From the NCBI RefSeq assembly GCF_900115095.1, contig NZ_FOVH01000015.1:149963-213962 (forward strand): 64,000 nucleotides of DNA, in the 5' to 3' direction. The DNA is from Actinomadura madurae (GTDB lineage: Bacteria > Actinomycetota > Actinomycetes > Streptosporangiales > Streptosporangiaceae). This document shows positions 50,434 to 59,556 of the stretch, one piece after another. The first letter of the stretch is position 1. Each line of letters starts with the position of its first letter. Made by a program: the position numbers and the translations under genes. The notes under the pieces are model-generated. The model was not told where the DNA came from. It saw nothing but the letters and a program-made list of their open reading frames with translations, and did no database searches.

Positions 50434-51438
50434 ATGGCACCGAAGAGCAACGTCATCGCGGCACGGTTCGAGCGCGCCTTCGACACCGAGATCCGCTCCA
50501 GGTTCTTCAAGGGCCTGGACTTCGCCGGACCGGACGGCGACCCGGGCTGGTTCGGGCCGGACAGCGCGGTCTGGTACGTCCACTCGCACCTGCCGACCCT
50601 GATGCTCGGCCTGGTCGGCGCCGCCTACATCGAGGGGCTCGACCCGAGCATCAGCTGGATGGCCTATGACCACTCCCGCATCCCCGAGCGCGTCGACGGC
50701 GTCCCCACCGGGAACATCGACCCGGAAGGGGCGGCGGTCCGGCTCGGGCACTCGCTGTCGTTCTTCATCGGGACGGCCTACGGCTCCACCGCGACCGCCG
50801 AGCGGCTGGCCCGCACCGTCCGCGCCATGCACCACACGGTCAAAGGCACCCGCCCGGACGGGCTCCCCTACGACGCCGACGACCCCGAATGGCTGCGCTG
50901 GAACTACGCCACCGTCGTCTGGGGCCTCGCCACCGCGCACGAGCGCTACCACCGGCGCCCGCTCAAGGGGGACGACCTGGAGCGCTACTACCGCGAGTTC
51001 GTCCGCGTCGGCGAGGCCCTGGGCGGGACCGGCCTGCCCGCCACCAAGGCCGAGGTCGCCGAGTGCCTGGAGTCCTACCTGCCGCGGCTGGCGGTGACCC
51101 CGATCAAGGCCTTCGCGACCGGGCCCAACCTGCGGGACGGCAAGGTCAAGCCGTGGGAGCCCGGCAGCCCCTTCATGGACTGGGCGGCGCGCGACATGCT
51201 CCCGGAGTGGGCGCGCAAGCTCGTCCTCTACCGGCCGCCCAACCCGGTGACGCTGCGGCTCCGCCGGACGACGCTGTGGCTCGTCCTCAACGCCCTGCAC
51301 GACGCGACCGGGCCGCTGCCCGAGTTCCGCCAGGCCGAGGCCCGCGTGGCGAAAGGGGTGACGGAACCGGTCGCCTCCACCGCGCCGACCGCCCCCGACC
51401 CCGTCCTCACCCGCCAGGAGGTGGAGGCCACCGCCTGA
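50434..51438 (+). CDS. MpaB-type oxygenase (DUF2236)
   Basis: 334 residues from ATG 50434 with GGGAGAG upstream. The family core is recognisable in RSRFFKGLDFAGPDGDPGWFGPDSAVWYVHSHLPTLMLGL and NYATVVWGLATAHERYHRRPL. Relatives include latex-clearing protein and mycophenolic-acid MpaB, haem-type oxygenases of alkenes. The substrate is unknown; nearby acyl-CoA dehydrogenase and TetR genes suggest lipid or terpenoid breakdown. Confidence 0.82.
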   Translation: MAPKSNVIAARFERAFDTEIRSRFFKGLDFAGPDGDPGWFGPDSAVWYVHSHLPTLMLGLVGAAYIEGLDPSISWMAYDHSRIPERVDGVPTGNIDPEGAAVRLGHSLSFFIGTAYGSTATAERLARTVRAMHHTVKGTRPDGLPYDADDPEWLRWNYATVVWGLATAHERYHRRPLKGDDLERYYREFVRVGEALGGTGLPATKAEVAECLESYLPRLAVTPIKAFATGPNLRDGKVKPWEPGSPFMDWAARDMLPEWARKLVLYRPPNPVTLRLRRTTLWLVLNALHDATGPLPEFRQAEARVAKGVTEPVASTAPTAPDPVLTRQEVEATA

Positions 51439-51538
51439 CGCAGGCGGGTCCAACGCCGCCAGGCCCTACGGCGCCGATGATTTCGGCGTGCGGCGACGGT
51501 CCATAGAACAGAGACCGTCATCCTCGATTGGAGGCCGC

Positions 51539-52129
51539 ATGCGCGAGCGGACGTGTACGGCGCAGACCGCGTTGCACGGCGGGCTGCTGGAACGGGCGGT
51601 CGGCTTCGTGCTGACGGCCGTCCAGGCGGTCACGCCGCAGATGCTCACCCGGCCGACGCCCTGTGAGCTTTGGGACCTCCACATGTTGCTGCTGCACGTC
51701 CGTGACTCGCTTGAGGCGCTCCATGAAGGGATGAGCCTCGGGCATGTCGAGACGGTGCCGACGCAGAGGGCGCCCGTGGACGACCCCGTGTCCGCCCTGC
51801 GGGTGCAGGCCGTGCGGGTGCTGAAGGCGTCCGCCGCGCGAGGAACGGTCGCGATCGGTGACCGGCGGCTGGCCGGCGGGCTGATGGTGGTGACGGGCGC
51901 CCTGGAGGTGGCCGTGCACGGGTGGGACATCTCGCAGGCCACGGGGGAGGGGCGTCCCATCCCGCCCGCGCTGGCGGACGAGCTGCTGAAGATCAGCCCG
52001 CTGGTGGTGCCGGAGGAGCGCGGTCACCTGTTCGCCGGGCCCGTGGACCCGGGGCCGCGGGCCGGGCCGGCCGACCGGCTGGTCGCCTTCCTCGGCCGCC
52101 GCCCGCCCGCGGGGCCGGAGACCCCCTAG
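51539..52129 (+). CDS. TIGR03086-family (DinB/maleylpyruvate isomerase-like) protein
   Basis: 196 residues. The opening LLERAVGFVLTAVQAVTPQMLTRPTPCELWDLHMLLLHVRDSLEAL and the later EVAVHGWDISQATGEGRPIPPALADELL are the metal-binding four-helix bundle of mycothiol-dependent isomerase-like proteins (His in LLLHVRDS and VAVHGWD). Such proteins may be mycothiol transferases. GGAGG precedes ATG 51539. Confidence 0.78.
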   Translation: MRERTCTAQTALHGGLLERAVGFVLTAVQAVTPQMLTRPTPCELWDLHMLLLHVRDSLEALHEGMSLGHVETVPTQRAPVDDPVSALRVQAVRVLKASAARGTVAIGDRRLAGGLMVVTGALEVAVHGWDISQATGEGRPIPPALADELLKISPLVVPEERGHLFAGPVDPGPRAGPADRLVAFLGRRPPAGPETP

Positions 52130-52200
52130 CGGGGACCCCTAGCGCCGGACAGAAACCGAATGACATTCTGGTGTCTGACGGCACGACGCTTGGAGGGGCC

Positions 52201-54348
52201 ATGGCGATCGCCATCAGCGACGAACACCGGGAGCTGGCGAGGACGGCACGCTCGTTCCTGCGCGACCACGACGCGCGCGCCGCGAACCGCGCGCTCCTGG
52301 AGGCGGACAAGGAGACGCTGCCGGACTTCTGGCCGGATTTCGCCGCGCTCGGGCTGCTCGGCCTGCACCTTCCCGAGGAGCACGGCGGCGGCGCTGGGCT
52401 CCAGGAGCTGGTCGTGGTCGCCGAGGAACTGGGCCGCGCCGCCGCGCCGGGCCCGATGCTGCCGACGATGACGGCGTCCGCCGCGATCGCCGCGTCCGGA
52501 GGCGAGGAGCAGCGGGCGCGGCTCCTGCCCGGCCTCGCCTCCGGCGACACCACGGCCGCCCTCGGCCTGGGCGGCGCGCTGACGGTCACCGGAGGCACCG
52601 CCACCGGGGACGCCGGTGTCGTGCTCGGCGGCGGGCTCGCCGAACTGCTCCTCCTCCCGGCGGGCGACGACCTGCTCGTCGTGCGCGCGGACGCCCCCGG
52701 CGTCGCCGTCGAGGTGCCCGGGAACCTCGACCCGTCCCGCCGCTCCGCCCGCGTGCGGCTCGACGGCGCCGCGGTGGAGGTGCTCCCCGGGGCCCGCGCC
52801 CGCGCCACGGCCGTCGCCCGGACGCTGGCGTCCGCCGAGGCAGTCGGCGGCGCGCTCGAATGCGTCGACACCGCCACCGCGTACGCCAAGGTGCGGCGGC
52901 AGTTCGGCCGCCCGATCGCGACGTTCCAGGCCGTCAAGCACCACTGCGCGAACATGCTCGTCGCCGCCGAGCTGGGCACGGCGGCCGTCTGGGACGCGGC
53001 GCGGGCCGCCTCGGGGCCGGCGGACCAGTTCGAGCTGGCGGCGGCCGTCGCGGCGGCGCTCGCCCTCCCGGCGTTCACGGCCAACGCGGGCCTGAACATC
53101 CAGGTGCACGGCGGCATCGGCTTCACCTGGGAGCACGACGCCCACCTGCTGCTGCGCCGGGCCGCGGCCCTGGAGGCCGTCCTCGACCCGCACGCCGCCG
53201 AGCGCGACGTGACCCGGCTGCGGACCGCCGGGGTCGTCCGGGAGGCGAGCCTGGACCTGCCGCCCGAGGCCGAGGCGGAGCGCCCGCGGATCCGCGCGCT
53301 GGCCCGGGAGATCGCCGCGCTGCCGGCCGCCGGGCAGCGGGCCCGGCTCATCGAGACCGGGTACGTCCAGCCGCACTGGCCGCGCCCCTGGGGCGTGGAG
53401 GCGAGCGCCGGGCTGCAGCTCGTCATCGAGGACGAGTTCCGCGCCGCCGGCGTCAGGCGTCCCCAGCTCGGCATCACCGGCTGGGTGATCCTCACCCTCG
53501 TCCAGCACGGCACGCAGGACCAGATCGACCGCTTCGTGCGTCCCGCGCTGAACGGAGACGAGATCTGGTGCCAGCTGTTCAGCGAGCCGGAGGCCGGCTC
53601 GGACGCCGCCGCCGTCAAGACCCGCGCCGAGAAGGTGGACGGCGGCTGGGTGGTCAACGGCCAGAAGGTCTGGACGAGCGGCGCGCACTACTGCCGCTGG
53701 GGCTTCGCCACCGTCCGCACCGACCCGGACGCGCCGAAGCACTCCGGCGTCACCATGGTCGTCATCGACATGGAGCACCCCGGCGTGGAGGTCCGGCCGC
53801 TGCGGCAGACGACCGGGGACTCGGAGTTCAACGAGGTGTTCTTCTCCGACGTCTTCGTCCCCGACGCCGACGTGGTCGGCACCCCCAACCAGGGCTGGAC
53901 GGTCGCCCGCGCCACCCTCGGCAACGAGCGCGTCAGCATCGGCGGCGGTGCCGGCGGCCGGACGGGCCCGGACGTCGTCTCCCTCTACGCCGAGCACGGC
54001 GACCGCGTCCCCGGCGGCGCCGAGCGCGTCGGCGCCCACGCGGCCGAGGAGCAGGCCCTGCGCCTGCTCAACCTCCGCTCCGCCGAACGCGCCGTCGCCG
54101 GCGGCGAGCCCGGCCCCGAGGGCAACATCACCAAGCTCGTCCTCGCCGAGCACGGCCACGCCACCGCCGCCCTCCTCGCCGAGTTCGCCGGCCCGGACGC
54201 CGCCTTCACCGACGGCCCCGGCCAGCTCGCCTCCCTCGTGCGCCTCGGCTCGCGCGGCCTGTCCATCGCCGGCGGCACCTCGGAGATCACCCGCAACCAG
54301 ATCGCCGAGCGCATCCTCGGCCTCCCCCGCGACCCCCTGATCAGGTAG
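52201..54348 (+). CDS. fused double acyl-CoA dehydrogenase (FadE34-like)
   Basis: 715 residues made of two acyl-CoA dehydrogenase modules. Module 1 (about 1-355) has VRRQFGRPIATFQAVKHHCANML and IQVHGGIGFTWEHDAHLLLRR with the presumed catalytic Glu. Module 2 (about 365-715) has WCQLFSEPEAGSDAAAVKTRAE, NGQKVWTSGAHYC (FAD loop) and IAGGTSEITRNQIAERILGLPRDP. One-polypeptide fusions of this kind, such as FadE34 of mycobacteria, act on steroid side-chain CoA thioesters, where other genomes use two-gene heteromers. No other sterol genes are in view. Confidence 0.82.
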   Translation: MAIAISDEHRELARTARSFLRDHDARAANRALLEADKETLPDFWPDFAALGLLGLHLPEEHGGGAGLQELVVVAEELGRAAAPGPMLPTMTASAAIAASGGEEQRARLLPGLASGDTTAALGLGGALTVTGGTATGDAGVVLGGGLAELLLLPAGDDLLVVRADAPGVAVEVPGNLDPSRRSARVRLDGAAVEVLPGARARATAVARTLASAEAVGGALECVDTATAYAKVRRQFGRPIATFQAVKHHCANMLVAAELGTAAVWDAARAASGPADQFELAAAVAAALALPAFTANAGLNIQVHGGIGFTWEHDAHLLLRRAAALEAVLDPHAAERDVTRLRTAGVVREASLDLPPEAEAERPRIRALAREIAALPAAGQRARLIETGYVQPHWPRPWGVEASAGLQLVIEDEFRAAGVRRPQLGITGWVILTLVQHGTQDQIDRFVRPALNGDEIWCQLFSEPEAGSDAAAVKTRAEKVDGGWVVNGQKVWTSGAHYCRWGFATVRTDPDAPKHSGVTMVVIDMEHPGVEVRPLRQTTGDSEFNEVFFSDVFVPDADVVGTPNQGWTVARATLGNERVSIGGGAGGRTGPDVVSLYAEHGDRVPGGAERVGAHAAEEQALRLLNLRSAERAVAGGEPGPEGNITKLVLAEHGHATAALLAEFAGPDAAFTDGPGQLASLVRLGSRGLSIAGGTSEITRNQIAERILGLPRDPLIR

Positions 54349-54353
54349 GGACC

Positions 54354-54379
54354 GGCCCCGGCGCGACCGCGCCGGGGCC
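54354..54379. terminator. bidirectional hairpin between convergent genes
   Basis: GGCCCCGGCGCG and CGCGCCGGGGCC, a perfect twelve-base inverted repeat around AC, just after the acyl-CoA dehydrogenase stop and before the aldo/keto reductase stop. Confidence 0.75.
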
Positions 54380-54401
54380 GGAGCGTTCAGGGGCGGGCGT
54401 C

Positions 54402-55445
54402 TCAGGGGCGGCGGCGGTGTTCGAGGTTCAGGGACGGGTTGCCGGTCATGTGGCGGATGCGGGCGATGTCGGTGCCCGGGGGGACGACCTCGTCGATCGC
54501 GTCGAGGGTGGCGGCGTCGAGGCGGACGTCGGCGGCGGCGAGCAGGTCGTCCAGCTGGTCCATGGTCTTCGGGCCGATGATGGTCGAGGTGATCGCCGGG
54601 TGCTCGCCGGCGAAGGCCAGCGCCATGCGGGTCAGCGACAGGCCGGCGTTCTCGGCGATCTTCTCGAGGCGCTCGACGGCGTCGTAGCGGACGGGGGCGC
54701 TCGGGTCCACGTCGACGGTGCGGTCCCGCCAGGCGGGCGGCGTGCCGTCGGCGGGCGTGAACCGGGCGCCCGCCGGGGCCTCCTGCCCGCGCCGGTACTT
54801 GCCGGTCAGCCAGCCTCCGGCGAGCGGGCTCCACGGGATCACGCCCATGCCGTACCGCTGCGCGGCGGGGAGCACGGCCTCCTCGATCGAGCGGGCGAAG
54901 ATCGAGTACTGGGGCTGCTCGCACACGAACCGGACGCCGCCCCGGCGCTCGGCGGCCCACTGCGCCTCGACGATCCAGTCGGCCGGGAAGGTCGACGACC
55001 CGGCGTAGAGGATCTTCCCCTGCCGGACGAGGTCGGTCAGCGCGTCGAGGGTCTCCTCCAGATCGGTGTCCCAGTCGCGGCGGTGCATCTGGTACAGGTC
55101 GATGCGGTCGGTGCCGAGGCGGCGGAGGCTGTCCTCCACGGCCCGGACGATGTGACGGCGCGACCCCCCGCGGCCGTTGCGCTCCTCACCGAGCGGGAAG
55201 AAGAACTTGCTCGCGAGGACGACGTCGTCGCGGCGGCCCTTGAGGGCCTTGCCGACGATCTCCTCGCTCTCCCCGGCGGAGTACATGTCGGCGGTGTCGA
55301 TGAAGTTGATCCCCGCGTCCAGCGCCTTGTGGACGATGCGCACGGAGTCGTCGTGGTCGGGGTTGCCGACGGCGCCGAACATCATCGCGCCGAGGCACTG
55401 GGTGCTGACCTCGACGCCGGTCCGGCCGAGCTTGCGGTACTGCAT
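54402..55445 (-). CDS. aldo/keto reductase
   Basis: A 347-residue NADPH-dependent reductase of the AKR TIM-barrel fold. Catalytic residues are visible: Asp and Tyr in FIDTADMYSAGESEE, Lys in VLASKFFFP and His in YQMHRRD. The NADPH-binding end IGPKTMDQLDDLL is present. AGGGAGCACGCCAGG precedes ATG. Its promoter is of MerR type, so it is probably induced by a small-molecule or redox signal. Confidence 0.9.
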   Translation of the reverse strand: MQYRKLGRTGVEVSTQCLGAMMFGAVGNPDHDDSVRIVHKALDAGINFIDTADMYSAGESEEIVGKALKGRRDDVVLASKFFFPLGEERNGRGGSRRHIVRAVEDSLRRLGTDRIDLYQMHRRDWDTDLEETLDALTDLVRQGKILYAGSSTFPADWIVEAQWAAERRGGVRFVCEQPQYSIFARSIEEAVLPAAQRYGMGVIPWSPLAGGWLTGKYRRGQEAPAGARFTPADGTPPAWRDRTVDVDPSAPVRYDAVERLEKIAENAGLSLTRMALAFAGEHPAITSTIIGPKTMDQLDDLLAAADVRLDAATLDAIDEVVPPGTDIARIRHMTGNPSLNLEHRRRP

Positions 55446-55478
55446 CCTGGCGTGCTCCCTCGTTAGCGAACGCCCAGA

Positions 55479-55509
55479 ACGCTAGAAACTGGAGCACACT
55501 CCAGGTCAA
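55479..55509 (-). promoter_or_regulatory. MerR-type promoter of the aldo/keto reductase gene
   Basis: On the minus strand TTGACC (-35, 55504-55509) and TAGCGT (-10, 55479-55484) are 19 bases apart, the over-long spacing of MerR-activated promoters. The spacer holds the perfect dyad CTGGAGTGTGCTCCAG (55489-55504). No MerR-family gene is in the window. Confidence 0.75.
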
Positions 55510-58244
55510 GTGCGCCGTTCATCCCCGTTCAACTTCTCCAGGGCCTGGAGGGTCTGGTCTATGTGCGGGTGGTCCGCGCCGAGAACTCGTCGTCGCCCTC
55601 GCAGGACAGACCGGAGAAGCGCCTCCGCCTCGCGGCGACGACCTTGGGTCTCCAGAGTCCTGGCGACCCAGTAACGGGTCATGAGGGTGTTGGGGTGGTC
55701 AACGCCCAGAACCTCCTCTCGTGTGGCGAGAACCTGCCGGAAGAGGCGCTCGGCGTCCTCGTGACGGCCTTGGGCGAGGACCATGCGGGCCACCCAGTGG
55801 CGTGTGGTCAGCGTGTCGGGATGGTCGGGCCCAAGGGTCTCCTCCTCCACCAGGAGGACCTCGCGGTAGGCCCTTTCCGCCTCGTCGTGCCTGCCCTGTG
55901 CGGCCGCCGTCCTCGCGATCGCGTAGCGGATGGTGAGGGTATCGGGTTGGTCGGGACCGAGGACGCGTTCCTCGACGGCGAGAACCTCCCGGTAGACGGT
56001 CTTCGATTCCAGATGCTCCGGATGGTCCGAGAAAGGCGCGCTGGAGTTGGTCTCCTGGGTGCCGAGCAGTTCCCGGTAAATCGCCTCGGCCTCGCTGAAC
56101 CGGCCCTGTTCGCCCGCCATCCGGGCAATGCCGTACTGGGCGCGGAGGGTCTCCGGGTGGCCGGGCCCCATGGTGCGGTCTCCGTCGGCCAGAATGTCGC
56201 GATAGACCTGCTCGGCCTCGTGGTACCGCCCCTGGGCGGCGGCCATCCGGGCGACCCCGTAGCGAGCGTTGAGAGTGTCCGGATGCCCGGGGCCGAGGAT
56301 CCGTTCCCTGGACGCGAGGATCTCGCGGAAAGCCGTCTCCGCCTCGCCGTACCTGCCTTGGCCGGCCGCCATGCGGGCGATGCCGTAGTGGGCGCTGAGC
56401 GTGTCTTCGTGATCGAGGCCGAGGAGGCGGCTCCTGATGGCGAAGACTTCTGCGTAAACGGCCCTCGCCTGAGCGTAGGCGCCCGTGGAGGCGAGATGCC
56501 GTCCGCTCATGTAGGCGGCCTTCGCGGAATCCAGCCGGGCTTGCCGGCCGAGGCGGGGCAGCGCACTGACGGCGTCGAGGACCTGCCTCGCATGGGGGAC
56601 GAGGAATTGCCATACTTCCCATTTCGCTGGATCTTCCGGCAATCCGCTCTGCTCGCCATGCGTCGCACCCACCAGGACTTTCGCCGCGGTCGTGAGGTAG
56701 CGGTCCTCCTGCTCTCGCGGACGGCTCACGTCCCGGACGAGCGGATGCAGGCGCAGTACAGGAATGTCCTCCTCATGGCTGGGCGAATCCAGATCCAGGA
56801 GTCCGGTGTCCGAGAGGGCGACCAGGGATTGCCAGATCTCGCCACCGGTCGTCGATGACGGAAAGATCTCGGATTCGGCGAGCAGCCGCGGCAGGAGAAG
56901 CATCTCGTACGGAATCGGCGCGTCCGCGAAACACGAAAGCAGGTTGAGCAAGGCTCGCACCGGCCCGGTGCCGCGGCGCTCCAGCAGTTCGAGCGACAGC
57001 TCCCAGGTGCGCCCGAGCATCTGGCGGGCCTCACGATCGGACACCTGCACCTGCTGGGAGGGGAAGCCCGCCTCCGGCGGATCCACATCGAGGGCGGAGC
57101 GGTACTCGGCGAACGTTCGGGCGCGCTCGGGATCGGCGAAGATCCGCGGCATCTGCTGGGACTGGGCGAGGTAGCTTCCGGCCAGGCGCAGCGCCAGCGG
57201 CAGCCCGCCGAGCCGTCGCGAGAGCGACTCCGCATCGGCGCGGGATCCCGCCTTGGAGCCCGTCCCGTCCAACAGCACCTGCGCCCCCTCGACGGGGGTG
57301 AGCATCCCGACGTCGTGGGCACGGCACCAGCCGCCCCAGTCCGGGACGCGACCGTGCCGGCTGGTCACGATCGCCATCCCGGCGGCGGTCGCGACGGGCC
57401 GGAGCCAGCCGGTCCCGTCGGGGAGCGGGGCGTCGTCGATCGTCAGGACGGCGGGGTCGTCGGCGTTGTCGAAGACGAGCAGCCAGGGAGTGTCGCGGTC
57501 GGCCAGCCGCTCCCAGATGAGATCGGCGACATCGCGGTGGGCGATCTCGGCATCGCTGAGCCTGAGCCGGCGGGCCAGGTTGAGCATGCCCATCGTGACC
57601 CGTCCAGCGTCGGAGGCCGGAATCCACCAGACGCCGGCGCCCTTCTCCTGGACGCGGCAGGCGACCTCCAACGCCACGCTGGACTTGCCCGCGCCGCCGA
57701 GGCCGTGCAGGAGGTGAACGCGCTCGGCCGAGCCGGGACGGGACAGTGCCTCGACCAGTTCGGCGATCAGCTCGTCACGGCCGCGCAGCGGGGCGTCCTC
57801 GTAGCGGCGGCCGGCCGGCACGGCGATCGTGCCGATGGCCTCGTCCAGCGCCGGCGGAGCGGAGAACCGGTTGATCTGGATTCCGGAGAGCAGGACGGCT
57901 TGCTGCCGGACGCCCGTGGTGCCCTGCCGGGCGTCGACCCGGCCGACCAGGCCGCGAAGTTCCTCCTCGACCTCCGGGGCCGCCTCCAGAAGATCGGCGA
58001 GCTGCTCCTGCCAAACGGCCGCCTGGACTCGCATGGCCTGTTCGAGCTCGTTCTCGGGCAGGGACGCCAGTTGCGTGCGTGCGGACTCCAGCCGGTCTTC
58101 CATGGCGGTGACCTCGGCGGGGGTGCCGCGGCCGAGCAGGCGCGCCAGCCGTCCCTTGGCCGACTCCCATCCGTCGCTCACCATCATCTGCACGACGGCG
58201 ACCCCGCCGGCTCCCGCCAAGGCCATGGTGGCCTCTGACAACAT
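55506..58244 (-). CDS. STAND NTPase with C-terminal TPR array
   Basis: About 912 residues from ATG 58244 (GTG 58253 also possible). Residues 1-125 hold a hydrophobic helix and a helical region with no recognised effector. The NB-ARC-like NTPase has Walker A GLGGAGKSS (181-188), Walker B LLVFDNADD (255-263) and GLPLALRLAGSYLAQ. From about 600 the protein is a run of 42-residue TPR_10/12 units with the pattern HPDTLxxRYGVARMAAAQGRYxEAE; about seven are seen and one in the middle is partly deleted. Such proteins are signalling ATPases; some STAND proteins act in phage defence or sense ligands through the repeats. Its 3' end overlaps the AKR promoter. Confidence 0.85.
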   Translation of the reverse strand: MLSEATMALAGAGGVAVVQMMVSDGWESAKGRLARLLGRGTPAEVTAMEDRLESARTQLASLPENELEQAMRVQAAVWQEQLADLLEAAPEVEEELRGLVGRVDARQGTTGVRQQAVLLSGIQINRFSAPPALDEAIGTIAVPAGRRYEDAPLRGRDELIAELVEALSRPGSAERVHLLHGLGGAGKSSVALEVACRVQEKGAGVWWIPASDAGRVTMGMLNLARRLRLSDAEIAHRDVADLIWERLADRDTPWLLVFDNADDPAVLTIDDAPLPDGTGWLRPVATAAGMAIVTSRHGRVPDWGGWCRAHDVGMLTPVEGAQVLLDGTGSKAGSRADAESLSRRLGGLPLALRLAGSYLAQSQQMPRIFADPERARTFAEYRSALDVDPPEAGFPSQQVQVSDREARQMLGRTWELSLELLERRGTGPVRALLNLLSCFADAPIPYEMLLLPRLLAESEIFPSSTTGGEIWQSLVALSDTGLLDLDSPSHEEDIPVLRLHPLVRDVSRPREQEDRYLTTAAKVLVGATHGEQSGLPEDPAKWEVWQFLVPHARQVLDAVSALPRLGRQARLDSAKAAYMSGRHLASTGAYAQARAVYAEVFAIRSRLLGLDHEDTLSAHYGIARMAAGQGRYGEAETAFREILASRERILGPGHPDTLNARYGVARMAAAQGRYHEAEQVYRDILADGDRTMGPGHPETLRAQYGIARMAGEQGRFSEAEAIYRELLGTQETNSSAPFSDHPEHLESKTVYREVLAVEERVLGPDQPDTLTIRYAIARTAAAQGRHDEAERAYREVLLVEEETLGPDHPDTLTTRHWVARMVLAQGRHEDAERLFRQVLATREEVLGVDHPNTLMTRYWVARTLETQGRRREAEALLRSVLRGRRRVLGADHPHIDQTLQALEKLNGDERRT

Positions 58245-58428
58245 GACGTTCACACCGCCCGAAATACGGCGTCCCACGACCACATCGGGCGCTGGGACAT
58301 CATTGATCGTGTCTCCATGCCCTCGGGCACCGCTGATCACGCGCGCCTTCAGATGCCGCTTGTGGACGTCGTCTTTGAGGCACGCGCCATAGTTCCCACG
58401 CGCGGAACGCCCAGGATGCGTCGGGGTG

Positions 58429-58456
58429 CCGGTGACCGCCGTCGGCGGCGACACCG
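58429..58456 (-). terminator. hairpin after hypB
   Basis: CCGGTGACCGCCG and CGGCGACACCGG form an imperfect stem with one bulge, 14 bases after the hypB stop. Confidence 0.45.
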
Positions 58457-58469
58457 GTAGCCCCGCGGG

Positions 58470-59228
58470 TCAGGCTTCGGCCAGCCAGTCGTACCAGGTC
58501 TTGAGGCCGTCGCCGCGCGTCGCCGAGATGGGGAGGACCTCCAGGCCGGGGCAGAGGCGGCGGGCCGCGGCGATGCAGGCGTCCATGTCGAAGTCGACGT
58601 GGGGGAGCAGGTCCACCTTGTTGACCAGCAGGACGTCGGCGCCGCGGAACATGTACGGGTACTTCAGCGGCTTGTCGGCGCCCTCGGTGACGGACATCAG
58701 GACCACGCGGGCCCGCTCGCCGAGGTCGAACAGCGCGGGGCAGACGAGGTTGCCGACGTTCTCGATGAAGACGGTGGAGCCGTCCGGCGGCGCCAGCGCG
58801 GTGAGCGCGCCGGCCACCATCGCGGCGTCGAGGTGGCAGCCGGCGCCGGTGTTGACCTGGACGGTCCGGGCCCCGGCGGCGGTGAGCCGCCGCGCGTCGA
58901 GCAGCGTCTCCTGGTCGCCCTCGATCACCGAGATCGGGCGGTCCGGGCTCAGGTCGGCGACGGTGCGCTCCAGCAGCGTCGTCTTGCCCGAGCCGGGGGA
59001 GCTCATCATGTTGAGCGCGACGATGCCGCGCTCGGCGAACCAGGTCCGGTTCAGGCCGGCGAGGTCGTCGTTGCGGGCCAGGACCTTCTGCTCCAGCGTC
59101 ACGTGCTCCAGAGGCACCTGCTCAAGAGGCACCTGTTCCAGAGGCACCTGTTCCAGAGGCACGGGGCGGCCGGGTTCCAGAGTGATGCGCGGGGCGTCCT
59201 CGCCGTCGCAGCCGCAGGTCTCACACAT
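58470..59228 (-). CDS. hypB: hydrogenase nickel-incorporation GTPase HypB
   Basis: 252 residues. The N-terminal MCETCGC is the CxxCGC high-affinity nickel site. Then comes a short repeat region, PLEQV repeated (residues about 23-45) in place of the His-rich run of some HypB proteins. The SIMIBI GTPase domain has SSPGSGKTTLLERT (P-loop), IEGDQETLLDARR, ENVGNLVCPA and LLVNKVDLLPHVDFD. It delivers Ni2+ to hydrogenase with HypA. It overlaps hypA by eight bases. Confidence 0.95.
   Translation of the reverse strand: MCETCGCDGEDAPRITLEPGRPVPLEQVPLEQVPLEQVPLEHVTLEQKVLARNDDLAGLNRTWFAERGIVALNMMSSPGSGKTTLLERTVADLSPDRPISVIEGDQETLLDARRLTAAGARTVQVNTGAGCHLDAAMVAGALTALAPPDGSTVFIENVGNLVCPALFDLGERARVVLMSVTEGADKPLKYPYMFRGADVLLVNKVDLLPHVDFDMDACIAAARRLCPGLEVLPISATRGDGLKTWYDWLAEA
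59108..59160. repeat. 15-bp coding tandem repeat in hypB
   Basis: Near-identical 15-base units (GAGGCACCTGTTCCA-like on the plus strand) encode the PLEQV pentapeptide repeated about four times. Unit copies differ at one or two bases. Confidence 0.85.
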
Positions 59229-59556
59229 CGGCGACCTCCACGCCCCGGATCGAAAGGTCGGCGCCGCCGCTGACGGTGACGTCGGCGCTGCCGCACGGGC
59301 AGACGGCGAGCGCGTCGCGGGCGGGGAAGGACGTCCCGCAGTCCGTGCACTCGCCCACCCCGTCGGTCTCGGTGATGTCGAGCCGGGCGCCCTCGACGCA
59401 CGTCCCCTCGCCGGCGAGTTCGAAGCAGAATCGCACCGCGTCCGGCATGACTCCGGAAAGTCTCCCTATGTCGAGGTGGACCACCACCACTCGCGAATCG
59501 GGCAATTGCGCTGAAATCGCCGCTATGACGCTCTCCGTGACGGCCAATTCGTGCAC
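59221..59556 (-). CDS. hypA: hydrogenase nickel metallochaperone HypA
   Basis: 111 residues from GTG 59556, which gives the family start M-H-E-L with His2 and Glu3, the nickel ligands. The zinc site is CTDCGTSFPARDALAVCPCGS: the first pair is CxxC but the second is CPC, one residue shorter than the common CxxC. Divergent from the hydrogenase structural genes by 175 bases. Confidence 0.92.
   Translation of the reverse strand: MHELAVTESVIAAISAQLPDSRVVVVHLDIGRLSGVMPDAVRFCFELAGEGTCVEGARLDITETDGVGECTDCGTSFPARDALAVCPCGSADVTVSGGADLSIRGVEVADV

Noticed and set aside
52126..54960. 944-codon minus-strand frame over the acyl-CoA dehydrogenase
   Set aside because: Shadow of a well-supported gene; no family features and no ribosome binding site.
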